From Fusarium oxysporum f. sp. lycopersici 4287 (lineage: Eukaryota; Ascomycota; Sordariomycetes; Hypocreales; Nectriaceae): DNA of 64,000 nucleotides. The stretch covers positions 1,530,020 through 1,594,019 of the forward strand of contig NC_030998.1 of NCBI RefSeq assembly GCF_000149955.1, given 5' to 3'. A program made the translations under genes and the position numbers. Under the pieces are notes generated by a model. The model did not search any database, was not told the DNA's origin, and was given only the letters and a program-made list of their open reading frames with translations. Below are positions 55,781 through 64,000 of the stretch, in pieces; within the stretch, counting starts at the first letter, position 1, and each line of letters begins with the position of its first letter.

Positions 55781-56023
55781 ATTGCTCAGCCTATCCCAGC
55801 GGCCAACAATGGTGTCCAATCTTCCGGCTCCCCGAGTTCTTCCGGGTTTTGGGCTTTTCTTGATCACCCGTCTTCGGAGTTCTCCCCCACCACGGGTCTT
55901 GCCGCACTTGGTACTCTTGCTAATCAGGGGGCATCGGCTTCTCCTGTCCAATATGCTTTCCTTGATACCGCACCCCATGTTACTGACCCCTTTGCGGATG
56001 AAGACCTGTATGGCCCTGGATAA
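55781..56023 (+). other. In-frame open extension after the copper-fist gene's TAG
   Basis: 80 codons and then TAA, in the same frame as the upstream coding sequence and with the same Pro/Ser/Ala-rich style (IAQPIPAANNGVQSSGSPSS, then GLAALGTLANQGASASP and DPFADEDLYGPG). It is likely the true C-terminus of the protein, cut off in this sequence by CAG-to-TAG or read by readthrough. Confidence 0.6.
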
Positions 56024-56925
56024 TAGAGTCTGTGGCCTGTCAAACGGCTGGTGGCTTATTTCCTTGCTCCTATGACTTTGCTTGAGGACTGGGAGACATA
56101 AGAACTTGGGTACTGTGGCTGGCGGACATGCTGTCTTGGTTGCTTCAACCAGAGGAGCAGCTGGGAAGCGCAGTAAAACGCTGGGTGAAGTCAGCCTACT
56201 CGTCCTTGAATGAATCATGAGGCGAGAGCTGATACAAAGTTGGATCATTGGGAAAGGGGCCAAATCCAGGTCAAATGGGAGTCCTAGGATTGCGCGGAAG
56301 ATTCGACGGTGGGTTTTACTCGTGCCATCTCTGGCCAGTTCTACACGCGGCTCAGCGATACAGAAGGTCCCTTATGTGGTGCTGGTCGTATTGGTTGGGA
56401 GAGCTATCCCAGCCAGAGTCACAAGTGTCTATATGAATGGGTTCATGGAGAATTCAGGGATGAAGCAGAACGAAAAGCCGTCAAGTTCAATTCAAAGCTG
56501 ACGAAAAGCACACGCTGATATCAAGATTCACGCCATGATCGCTCCACAAGCATACCTTACTATGTATGGAGGAGTCTCAATCTGATGTCAGGATACAGAG
56601 GAATAGGATGGATTGTCATATTTATTTTCGTTTACATGGCGTTGTGGATGGTATGATACCCCTAGAGGAGATCCGGCATCTCGTCGAGTCGTTACTCCAA
56701 GAAGCATAAGTGGATTTAGGAGTCACGATATATCAAGGCTGGTATTTGAAATGGAACATAGCTCATTTGGTTATTATTGGTCACTAGTCTTTCACGGTGT
56801 ATAATAAACTTGTCCCTCGTAGCATTTTAACGATGACGATTCGGAGGTTAAACTCAAATGCTCATCCCCTTATTCGCCCACGTCTGCATGAATGTTTCTG
56901 CCTGAACTCTCAAAATAGGCACCCA
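56024..56925. other. Intergenic region of 0.9 kb
   Basis: Overlapping small plus ORFs at 56217-56518, one containing FYTRLSDTEGPLCGAGRIGW, have no credible gene model. Convergent with the transporter gene. Nothing called. Confidence 0.4.
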
Positions 56926-57711
56926 TTAACTTGCTCCAACCCAGGTGACACACGCCACGGCTGCTATTGCAGCTAAAGCACCCAGGACTAACATTTGAAG
57001 CCCTTCAATCATCCACGAACGCATTGACGCATCTCCAGTTTGCAGAATGTAGCTCTTCCCCGCTCCAAATGCAAATAATACCAAGAGGCAGAGACAAGAG
57101 CTCCATTGAAGACCGAGACCAACTGTGCTGGTAAAGAAGTACGGAAATAAGGGAATGATGCCGCCGATGGTGTACCCTAACGATATCGAGAGACCAGATA
57201 TGATTGGTGACTGAGGGGTTGGTTGTGAGGGCGAAAGATCTTCTTTTAACGAGTTTAGGCGTGATACCACACGTTGTAGATCTGATGGTTCTTGTTGAAT
57301 TGTGTTGAGGATTGTGGTGACTGTTGAACTCGGTAGATCCAAAGGCTTGAGATGTTGTCGCACCAACTCCTCCGCTTGCATCTGCATTTTCTCGGACTGT
57401 TCAACCATGTAGTCGCTTTCGCTATTCCTCTCATAACTCTCCCTCGATTCCTCCAAATCTTTGGACTTAGGTTGGCAAGGTGCGCATTCGTCTCGTGCCG
57501 CGAGATATCCTCCGATTCCCATGCTGATGCTGCCGGCGCACAACTCTGCTAATCCGCCCGTGATGACGGTATCTGTCTTTCCGAGAGAGCTGAGCCCAGC
57601 TGTGAGGGCAAATGGTACTGTAAGTCCATCTGAGAAACCGAGCGTGAAGTCGGATAGAAAACGTTTGAATGCTGGGCTTTGCGATGACTTCATGTTGGAC
57701 AATGTCGCCAA
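56926..57711 (-). CDS. VIT1/CCC1-type vacuolar iron/manganese transporter
   Basis: 261 aa, single exon (or 255 aa from the second Met, MKSSQSPAF). The N-terminal block FLSDFTLGFSDGLTVPFALT and ELCAGSISMGIGGYLAARDE is the signature of the VIT family. A cytosolic Glu/Met-rich helical insert follows (SEKMQMQAEELVRQHL), the metal-binding domain of the family. The C-terminal half has three more membrane segments (IISGLSISLGYTIGGIIPLF, then LGLQWSSCLCLLVLFAFGAG and MLVLGALAAIAAVACVTWVG), five in all. It moves Fe2+ or Mn2+ from cytosol to vacuole in exchange for protons. It sits next to the copper-fist regulator and near a multicopper oxidase. Confidence 0.9.
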   Translation of the reverse strand: MATLSNMKSSQSPAFKRFLSDFTLGFSDGLTVPFALTAGLSSLGKTDTVITGGLAELCAGSISMGIGGYLAARDECAPCQPKSKDLEESRESYERNSESDYMVEQSEKMQMQAEELVRQHLKPLDLPSSTVTTILNTIQQEPSDLQRVVSRLNSLKEDLSPSQPTPQSPIISGLSISLGYTIGGIIPLFPYFFTSTVGLGLQWSSCLCLLVLFAFGAGKSYILQTGDASMRSWMIEGLQMLVLGALAAIAAVACVTWVGAS

Positions 57712-58263
57712 TCTCCAAACCTCAGGTTCACAGACGAAGGTGTAAGAAGGAAGAAAGTCTCAAAAGAGCAAAATCATAAGTCCTTCACATCCCTCCACGT
57801 GCCTTCCCAATTCATCCCATGATGCATCTCATCGGTGACAAGACAGGATAGCTCACGGCATGATATTGCCGACCGCAGCACAAAACAGTTCCACAAGCGA
57901 AGTGATCTACACCGCACATGGTAAAACGCCGCAATCTTACAGGTCGGCCACGCGCTAACGACCGCTGACAAAAGTGCGCTATTTGATTCGTCTGCCCCTG
58001 GGAGATAGTGTCCTAGTGCACAAGATCCCTGAAGCAAAAAAGGCTAATTGGATGGATCGTTCGGCCCGTTGACTTGGCGATCTGGCATGTGCTTGGCAAT
58101 TATCCGTAGTACCACGAATTTACTGAAACATTATTAAAAAGTCGTTATTGAAGATTTCAGAGGTGAAGGTTGAGGGTAATTGCTATTTATTCTATCTAGA
58201 CTGATATCATAGAATTGATGCTATTTACATTGTCCTGATTACACCGAGTATCTATACAGTAAT
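57712..58263. other. Intergenic between transporter and phosphoesterase genes
   Basis: Promoter of the transporter gene and 3' flank of the phosphoesterase gene. Nothing else is seen. Confidence 0.5.
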
Positions 58264-59598
58264 CTAGGTAGACTTGGCAGGCTCATAACCCTTAGGAGGG
58301 TTAAGTCCATCGTTAACCTCAATAGTATCCTTGTAGTAAGTAGGATTCTTGCTCTTCTTCCACTCCTTGCGAATAGGCTCAAAGATCTTGCGTCCAGAGA
58401 AACTATGCTCAAGATCCAAGTTGGGCGCAACATACTCCTTGTTTCCACCATTAGTGTTGAAAGGACCAGCATACGAGGCGTTCCAGAAGTAGCTGTCAAG
58501 CTTGTGAGACTTCCACTTTCGGATCTTGTCGCCTGTCTTTTGCGCAACGACCTTGAAGACGTTGGCGCCGACATCCCAGCGTCCGAGGGTGTCGAGACCC
58601 CAGTTTGCGGAGACGGTGGCGATCTCGGAGTAGTGGTTGTAGAAGCTGTTGTCGCTGGTTCCAACGAGATGCTTGGGGACTGCGTCGCCGAGAAGGATGC
58701 CGAGAATGTGGTTTTGACGAGCGTAGGTCTCGTTCTCATCCCATGTAACAAGAACAAGAGTGTTTTGCATGAAATGCTTGTCCTTGAGAAGAGGTTCGAG
58801 GAAAGTACGAGCCCACTGACCAGCAACGGTGACCGAAGTGTCGTGTCCATCAGAGGTCATGTTAGGAGTGATAAACATCCACTGAGGAAGCTTGTTCTCC
58901 TTGAGATCCTTGTGGAAGACAGACTTCTCGGTATCAACGAGCGAGAGGTTCTTGATCTGAGAAAGGCGCTGCTCAGAGGTAGCGATGCTGTCGTGGAGAA
59001 CAGCGGGGTTATGCTTGCGAACGTAGTCATTCTTGCCGTTCTGGTGGTTCACCCAGGAGAAGCCCTCGAAGCCAGAGTAAGGCATGTCCTCTTGGTACAG
59101 ACCCCAGGAGATACCGCGGTGCTCGAGGAGATCAATCACAGTAGAGACGTTGCGCGGGTTGCGGTTGAAGTCGTCGTTCTGCATGCCAAAGTAATCTCCC
59201 GCAATGGCGGCCATGTAGTTTGGCTCAGAGGGATGGGTCACTCCAAAGTAGTTCTCGAGAGTGATACCCTTCTTGCGGAGCCAGGTGAAGTTGGCTACAC
59301 CAGTCAGTTCTCATCCTTCGATTAATTGAGGGAGGGGAAACTTACGGTCACCGAAAGCCTTCTCGTAGTTCTCATTCTCAAAGTAAATGATGGCAATGCG
59401 ATCAAATGCCTTGCCCTTCACCTTGGAAGTAGGACTGCTAGTCTTGGCTGTAGCAGCAGCAGCAGCGACTTCAGCGGTGCCAGTGGCAGTGTAACTGGTC
59501 TCCCAGCCAGTCTCATGCTTGTGCTCCTTGGGAGGCTCATAAGAGTGGCCGAGGGCCAGACCAGCGACGGCCAAGATGGTAGCAGTTTGGAAGAGCAT
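58264..59598 (-). CDS. Secreted phosphoesterase / acid phosphatase (PF04185-type)
   Basis: Two exons, about 427 aa; intron at about 59345-59295. The start at 59598 gives a signal peptide (MLFQTATILAVAGLALGHSY). Then come FDRIAIIYFENENYEKAFGD and, after the splice, NFTWLRKKGITLENYFGVTH and PSEPNYMAAIAGDYFG, the metal-binding N-terminal part of this family. QWMFITPNMTSDGHDTSV and LVLVTWDENETYARQNH supply the other metal and phosphate ligands. HYSEIATVSANWGLDTLGRW is typical of fungal acid phosphatases of this type. It acts outside the cell, releasing phosphate from esters or phospholipids. Divergent to the multicopper oxidase gene. Confidence 0.9.
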
Positions 59599-60026
59599 AA
59601 CGATTGAATACAAACACAAACTTGCACTTGAGCTAAAGATCGACGCTCAATTGGCAGCAGCGTTATTGTGTTTCATATAGGAATGCAGATCAAACTGCAC
59701 GGATATCGTGCCGTGCGTTTCTCCACCGTCGGTCAACGCAACGTTGTTGGTGCAAATCATATTGAACTTTTGTAATAGCTCTCGGTAGAATGTAACGCCA
59801 ATGGACTGCATAGGCAGGGCACGTGTGAGTGTCTTTGGGGGTTCAGAAGGGTTCTGCTCGCGTGCCGACTCTTCCGGTTCCTCGGGTTCAACGTCACGCT
59901 AAGATGATCCCTGTTTAGGTGGGGTGGAGTATGCATTGAGGGTTCATCTTGGACTTGGAGTTTGTTCTTTTGAACGAACGACATGACAACGTGGGCTTTT
60001 TCTTTAATCGTTGAGTGTGAGAAAAT
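59599..60026. promoter_or_regulatory. Shared divergent promoter, phosphoesterase and multicopper oxidase
   Basis: 428 bp between two start codons facing away from each other. No element can be named with confidence. Confidence 0.45.
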
Positions 60027-62075
60027 ATGGATGAGATCAAGTCGCCTTGGGTGAAGGAAGATGAGAGCGAGGGTGAGGGGAGATGGTTCCTTGGTGATGA
60101 GGCTGCTTTGAAGACAGAGCTAGCGGTCGAGAAGGCTTCGTGGAAGACCAAAAGGCCAAAAAGCAAGGGCTTGACAATATTCATCGCTGTCGCTGGCCTC
60201 ATATCAACACTTCTATTGGCTGCAGTCACGCTCAACCTCCAGGCCCGACCCTCAACACACAAAGAAACGCATCCAAAACCCCCTCAACCAAGCAAGCCAG
60301 CTCCAGCGCCAGAGACAATCAAACACCAAGAACCCATCCCCTCAACACCTCAACTCCGCGACACAAAAGAATACACCCTCTCACCATCATGGAACTTCAA
60401 CTCCCCTCCAACAACAAGAGAATATTTCTGGACCATCAACGACGCCGTCCTCAATCCCGATGGAGTCTTCAGACCAATGATTCTCATCAACAACCAATAT
60501 CCTGGACCTCTTCTTGAATGCAACGAAGGCGACACTGTTATTGTCCATGTTGAAAACAAAGCTGTTAATGCGACTGCGATTCATTTCCACGGCATGTTTC
60601 AGAATGGCACGAACAATATGGATGGAACCGTTGGCATTACTCAATGCGCCATCGCGCCAAACTCAAACTTTACTTATAAATTTGATGTCAAGGGTCAGCA
60701 TGGAACGTATTGGTATCATGCGCATCATAGCGCACAAGCGTCAGATGGATTGCTTGGACCTATGGTTGTTCACTCCAAGAAGGAAAAGGACCTGCAGAAG
60801 ATGGACTACGCGACTGATAGAGTTGTTATGGTTCAGGATCATTACCATAATTTGACCTCGGAGCTTTTGATGGAGTATCTTGCTCCTGATCAAGAAAATA
60901 ACGAGCCGGTACCAGATAATGGTCTCATCAATGGGCGGGATGTTCGCGATTGTGCGGACTTTGAGGGTTGGGCGTGCAATAACACGGATCTTGAGATACC
61001 GACAATTGATCTGGAAGCTGGGAAACGGCATAGACTGCGCATCATCAACGTCGGCGCCTTTGCAGAGTTTCAGATTCAATTCGACGAGCATCCATTCTAC
61101 GTCACCGAAGTCGATGGTACAGACGTCCATCCTGAACCAATCCATCGGGTAAACGTCCTTCCAGCACAGCGATATAGCGTTGTCCTCGAGACAAACGCTA
61201 CAACAGCTACTACGTTCTGGATGAGAGCTAGAATGGTGACGCACTGCTTCAAAAACAAGAATGAACGTCTTCAGTCTGAAACGAGAGCCATCATTCGATA
61301 TACCGGCAAGGATGAGAAGACATCTTCTCAAGAGCCGACGAGCAAGGAATGGCCTGATGCAATCGAAGTCATCTGTCGAGATCTGAATACCACCGCTCTT
61401 CGACCCGTTGAAGTTATTTCTCCACCTCCAGCGGATGAAGTCATCGTTCTTCGCGCAAACTTCGAGATTGGCGATTGGCGCTTGGCAAGGGGGTTCTTTA
61501 ATGAATCAACTTGGCATGCTAACGCAACGCATCCATCTTTACATCGGTTTCTCGACAGTGGACTACAGAGCACGTCTGTCAAGAACCCCATCGCCATCAA
61601 TGAGAAGGTCTTTGAACGTCAGAAGGAATTTGTCTTAGAAACAACCGGCATTCGAACAATAGACATCTCCGTCAACAACTTCGACGACGGTGCTCATCCC
61701 TTCCATCTTCACGGCCATAAATTCTTCGTCCTCCTCCAAGGTCGCGACGGCTATCCGCCCAGCGCAGCTGCCTTACCAGGGTATCTGAAATCACACGGGC
61801 TTTTAGAAAACCCGTTGAGGAGAGATACACTTACAGTAGAGGGGTATGCTTGGGCTGTTATCCGTGTTGTACTAGACAATCCGGGTCTTTGGGCATTTCA
61901 TTGCCACAATACTTGGCATGCTGAGTCTGGAATGTTGATGCAGATGTTGGTGAGGCCGGAGGTTATGAAGGATTGGAAGGTTGGTGATGAAGAGAGGGGA
62001 TTGTGTAGTAGGGAGGGTGTTATGAAAGGGATGAGACCGGATGATAGTATTTGGTTTGGACAGTTCAGGCGGTAG
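60027..62075 (+). CDS. Membrane-anchored multicopper oxidase (laccase-like)
   Basis: Single exon, 682 aa. A short charged N-terminus, then one transmembrane helix (about residues 49-70, LTIFIAVAGLISTLLLAAVT), then a Pro-rich stem, so it is a type II membrane protein with the enzyme outside. The copper ligands are complete: HFHG (186-189), WYHAHHS (229-235), HPFHLHGH (557-564) and HCHNTWHAESGM (625-636, with the type 1 Cys and axial Met). It oxidises phenols or metals and reduces O2 to water. Fet3-type ferroxidases carry a C-terminal anchor instead, so the class is uncertain; a laccase-like role is as likely as iron oxidation. Many N-glycosylation sites (NGT, NAT, NTT, NES). Confidence 0.93.
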   Translation: MDEIKSPWVKEDESEGEGRWFLGDEAALKTELAVEKASWKTKRPKSKGLTIFIAVAGLISTLLLAAVTLNLQARPSTHKETHPKPPQPSKPAPAPETIKHQEPIPSTPQLRDTKEYTLSPSWNFNSPPTTREYFWTINDAVLNPDGVFRPMILINNQYPGPLLECNEGDTVIVHVENKAVNATAIHFHGMFQNGTNNMDGTVGITQCAIAPNSNFTYKFDVKGQHGTYWYHAHHSAQASDGLLGPMVVHSKKEKDLQKMDYATDRVVMVQDHYHNLTSELLMEYLAPDQENNEPVPDNGLINGRDVRDCADFEGWACNNTDLEIPTIDLEAGKRHRLRIINVGAFAEFQIQFDEHPFYVTEVDGTDVHPEPIHRVNVLPAQRYSVVLETNATTATTFWMRARMVTHCFKNKNERLQSETRAIIRYTGKDEKTSSQEPTSKEWPDAIEVICRDLNTTALRPVEVISPPPADEVIVLRANFEIGDWRLARGFFNESTWHANATHPSLHRFLDSGLQSTSVKNPIAINEKVFERQKEFVLETTGIRTIDISVNNFDDGAHPFHLHGHKFFVLLQGRDGYPPSAAALPGYLKSHGLLENPLRRDTLTVEGYAWAVIRVVLDNPGLWAFHCHNTWHAESGMLMQMLVRPEVMKDWKVGDEERGLCSREGVMKGMRPDDSIWFGQFRR

Positions 62076-63382
62076 GTCGAAGGGGTTCTAGAACTTTTGT
62101 AGGATATGGCGTTTTTGGTCTGGGTATTTTCTGATAAGATGAAGTTTCTTCCTACCAGTCGAGTAGCTTTCAAGCTACTGATAACACTGCACTCCAAGTG
62201 ACAAGGGTGAAAAGATGAGGCATTCAAATATAAAAGGAACAAACTATCCCTTCTGATGATATTTGCCATGTCGAAAGACTGGAAGTCGGTTTTTCTCTGA
62301 GACATGAGTCTCCCTTTGGCGTGATAAATACTCAACTGCCTAACGTCAACAAGCAATCATTTGGAGCTCGATATCTGCCTACGAATAAGACAGTATCTGA
62401 ACGCGACGTCTTAGCAGCTCTGTTTCTAGCTCATCTGGTGATACTATCAATGATATCCAACCATTCTTTCAATTTGTGTCTTCTTTCAACGCATATTTGA
62501 AGGATGAGAACCGTTGTCCTGAGATCATCACCGGCTTGGGGGACATGGAATGTTACTCGATAGCAACAAATAAATCTTAAATTATGCAAAATAAAGGAAT
62601 TCTCAAGCTTCTTCAACCCCACATTGGGTATGTCTGGTTTTGATCGAGGTGAAAGTTGACAATTGACGCGGATTTCACGATCTTGCACTCCAAGACACCG
62701 TAGAAGTCGAGAATGCAACAATCGCGAACTTACAACAAGTATCATTTACAACGGTAAGATTTCTCGTCTTAACCTTTTTGAAATCTGTTATTGAAATTAT
62801 TCCTTCAATGACGGATCCGTGGGCCTTGTCTCCGAAGACCCGAGCATCGCTCCAATCTCAAAACAGCCTCGGAGGACCAACCTCCGATCCCCACACAATG
62901 CCATGATTCGACCCCAGAAACACGGTTCATGTCTCCTTACATTACCAGGCTTGCAAATACCACATAGGTGCACTTTTAAAATTGATCATGTGCCCGTGAT
63001 TCCCATAGCGCGGAGTCACCTCTTCCGTGGTCAGTTACGGATCGGTTGAGTGATGATTCCCGGATGGAGAATGGTTCCGGATGCTCAAGATGATTGTTCG
63101 GTGGACTATCCAAGGCTTGGCGGGTGACAGTTCCGGGTACTATTACGGATCGCGGGCCGGTAGTTGGCTTTTTGCGGGATGATTGACAGTTTGTTCATCC
63201 TAGTGACGCCAGTTATGGTTCGACGGATGTCGAGCAACGGATTCCGACATCGTCGAAAGATATACTCCCGATCTGGCTAGAAACCAATTTCCTACCCATA
63301 GTAAATCAGATATAAAAGATTCACGAATCCCTCAAGTCATCAAACTCCTCAGTTGACAAGTGCATTCAGATCAACCAGCATC
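62076..63382. other. Intergenic region of 1.3 kb
   Basis: Probably the long promoter of the endoglucanase gene. TATAAAAG at about 63311-63318 lies about 70 bp upstream of its ATG. No other gene is seen. Confidence 0.5.
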
Positions 63383-64000
63383 ATGAAGTCCCTCTTCGCT
63401 CTCAGCCTCTTCGCCGGCCTTTCGGTCGCTCAAAACGCAGCATGGGCCCAATGCGGTGGAAACGGCTGGACTGGCTCAAAGACCTGCGTCTCTGGCTACA
63501 AGTGTACCGTCGTTAATGAGTGGTACAGCCAGTGCATCCCCGGTACTGCTGAGGAACCTACTACCACCCTCAAGACTACTACTGGTGGTGGTAGCACACC
63601 TACTGGTACACCTGGAAATGGAAAGTTTCTCTGGGTTGGTACTAATGAGGCTGGCGGTGAGTTTGGTGAGGGCAGTTTGCCTGGAACTTGGGGAAAACAC
63701 TTTATCTTCCCTGATCCCGCTGCCGTTGATGTAAGTCAAACACTGGAATGGCGAGAACATGACTGACATGATATAGACCCTCATCTCTCAGGGCTACAAC
63801 GCCTTCCGCGTTCAACTCCGCATGGAACGCACAAACCCTAGCTCCATGACCGGACCCTTTGACACCGCTTACCTCAAGAACCTCACCACAATCGTGGACC
63901 ACATCACCGGCAAGGGCGCCAACGTCATTCTCGACCCTCACAACTACGGCCGCTACTTTGACAAGATCATCACTTCAACCTCTGACTTCCAGACCTGGTG
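63383..64000 (+). CDS. Secreted endoglucanase with N-terminal CBM1 and GH5 domain, 3' end outside window
   Basis: The start at 63383 gives a signal peptide ([17 protein letters not shown]). A fungal cellulose-binding domain follows ([17 protein letters not shown], then [11 protein letters not shown]), with its four Cys and aromatic face. A short Thr/Gly linker ([19 protein letters not shown]) leads to the GH5 core: [20 protein letters not shown], then after an intron at about 63731-63777 [16 protein letters not shown] and [12 protein letters not shown]. This layout matches Trichoderma EG II (Cel5A)-type endoglucanases that cut cellulose chains. A TATA-like box precedes it. The catalytic Glu residues lie beyond the window. 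Confidence 0.93.

Noticed and set aside
55346..56263. 305-aa minus ORF opposite the copper-fist gene
   Set aside because: Low-complexity shadow of a Pro-rich coding region; no domain.
58405..59325. 306-aa plus ORF
   Set aside because: Antisense to the phosphoesterase gene, which has a signal peptide, conserved ligands and a clean intron; the long shadow comes from codon bias.
1..64000. CRISPR array, prophage or bacterial operon
   Set aside because: No repeat-spacer pattern; introns, tRNA introns and 5S genes show a fungal nuclear genome.

Overview
The window reads as nuclear DNA of a filamentous ascomycete, most likely a Fusarium-like member of the Hypocreales. The evidence is: genes split by very short GT-AG introns (about 45-65 nt, with CTAAC or CTGAC-type branch sites); two dispersed 5S rRNA genes; introns in tRNA genes; and a gene content of Zn2Cys6 regulators, fungal 7TM proteins, HET and STAND proteins, 2EXR and F-box proteins and cellulose-binding hydrolases. 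Species-level placement is not possible by eye.

Layout. 0-9.5 kb is a run of minus-strand genes: a Zn2Cys6 regulator cut by the window edge, a covalent-flavin (BBE-type) oxidase, an AhpC/TSA-like peroxiredoxin, a nitroreductase, tRNA-Gln and a short-chain dehydrogenase. No PKS, NRPS or terpene synthase is present, so this looks like a redox or detoxification group rather than a full biosynthetic cluster. 10.1-13.3 kb holds the most unusual item: five same-strand, evenly spaced small genes whose products all start Met-Cys-x8-Cys-x2-Cys. They form a tandem family I do not recognise. 13.3-17 kb has a 5S rRNA gene and a decayed nuclear-type gene with three in-frame TAG codons. 17-35.7 kb is ordinary, gene-rich core: F-box protein, 7TM protein, flavin monooxygenase, glycine-rich-domain protein, esterase, Zn2Cys6 regulator, LaeA-like methyltransferase, GH16 enzyme and 2EXR protein.

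37-48 kb is degenerate accessory DNA. It has a secreted M43 metalloprotease with a doubtful exon junction, an intron-bearing tRNA-Phe and a duplicated, truncated copy of it, a proline-rich ORF with an in-frame stop, and three broken recognition or kinase genes: a NACHT/STAND gene, a HET-domain gene interrupted by an assembly gap, and an aminoglycoside-phosphotransferase-like gene. Nearly all their nonsense codons could arise by C-to-T or G-to-A changes, which suggests repeat-induced point mutation (RIP), though this is inference.

48.7-64 kb returns to intact genes: two short-chain dehydrogenases, an intron-bearing tRNA-Pro, a GPI-anchor-like surface protein, then a metal-related group (copper-fist regulator, VIT/CCC1-type transporter, secreted phosphoesterase, membrane-anchored multicopper oxidase), and a CBM1-GH5 endoglucanase running off the right edge. 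The copper-fist gene has a TAG followed by 80 further in-frame codons, so the assembled allele may be truncated.

All protein-family calls are from reading the translations; no database search was run. Intron positions are by eye from splice consensus and frame.
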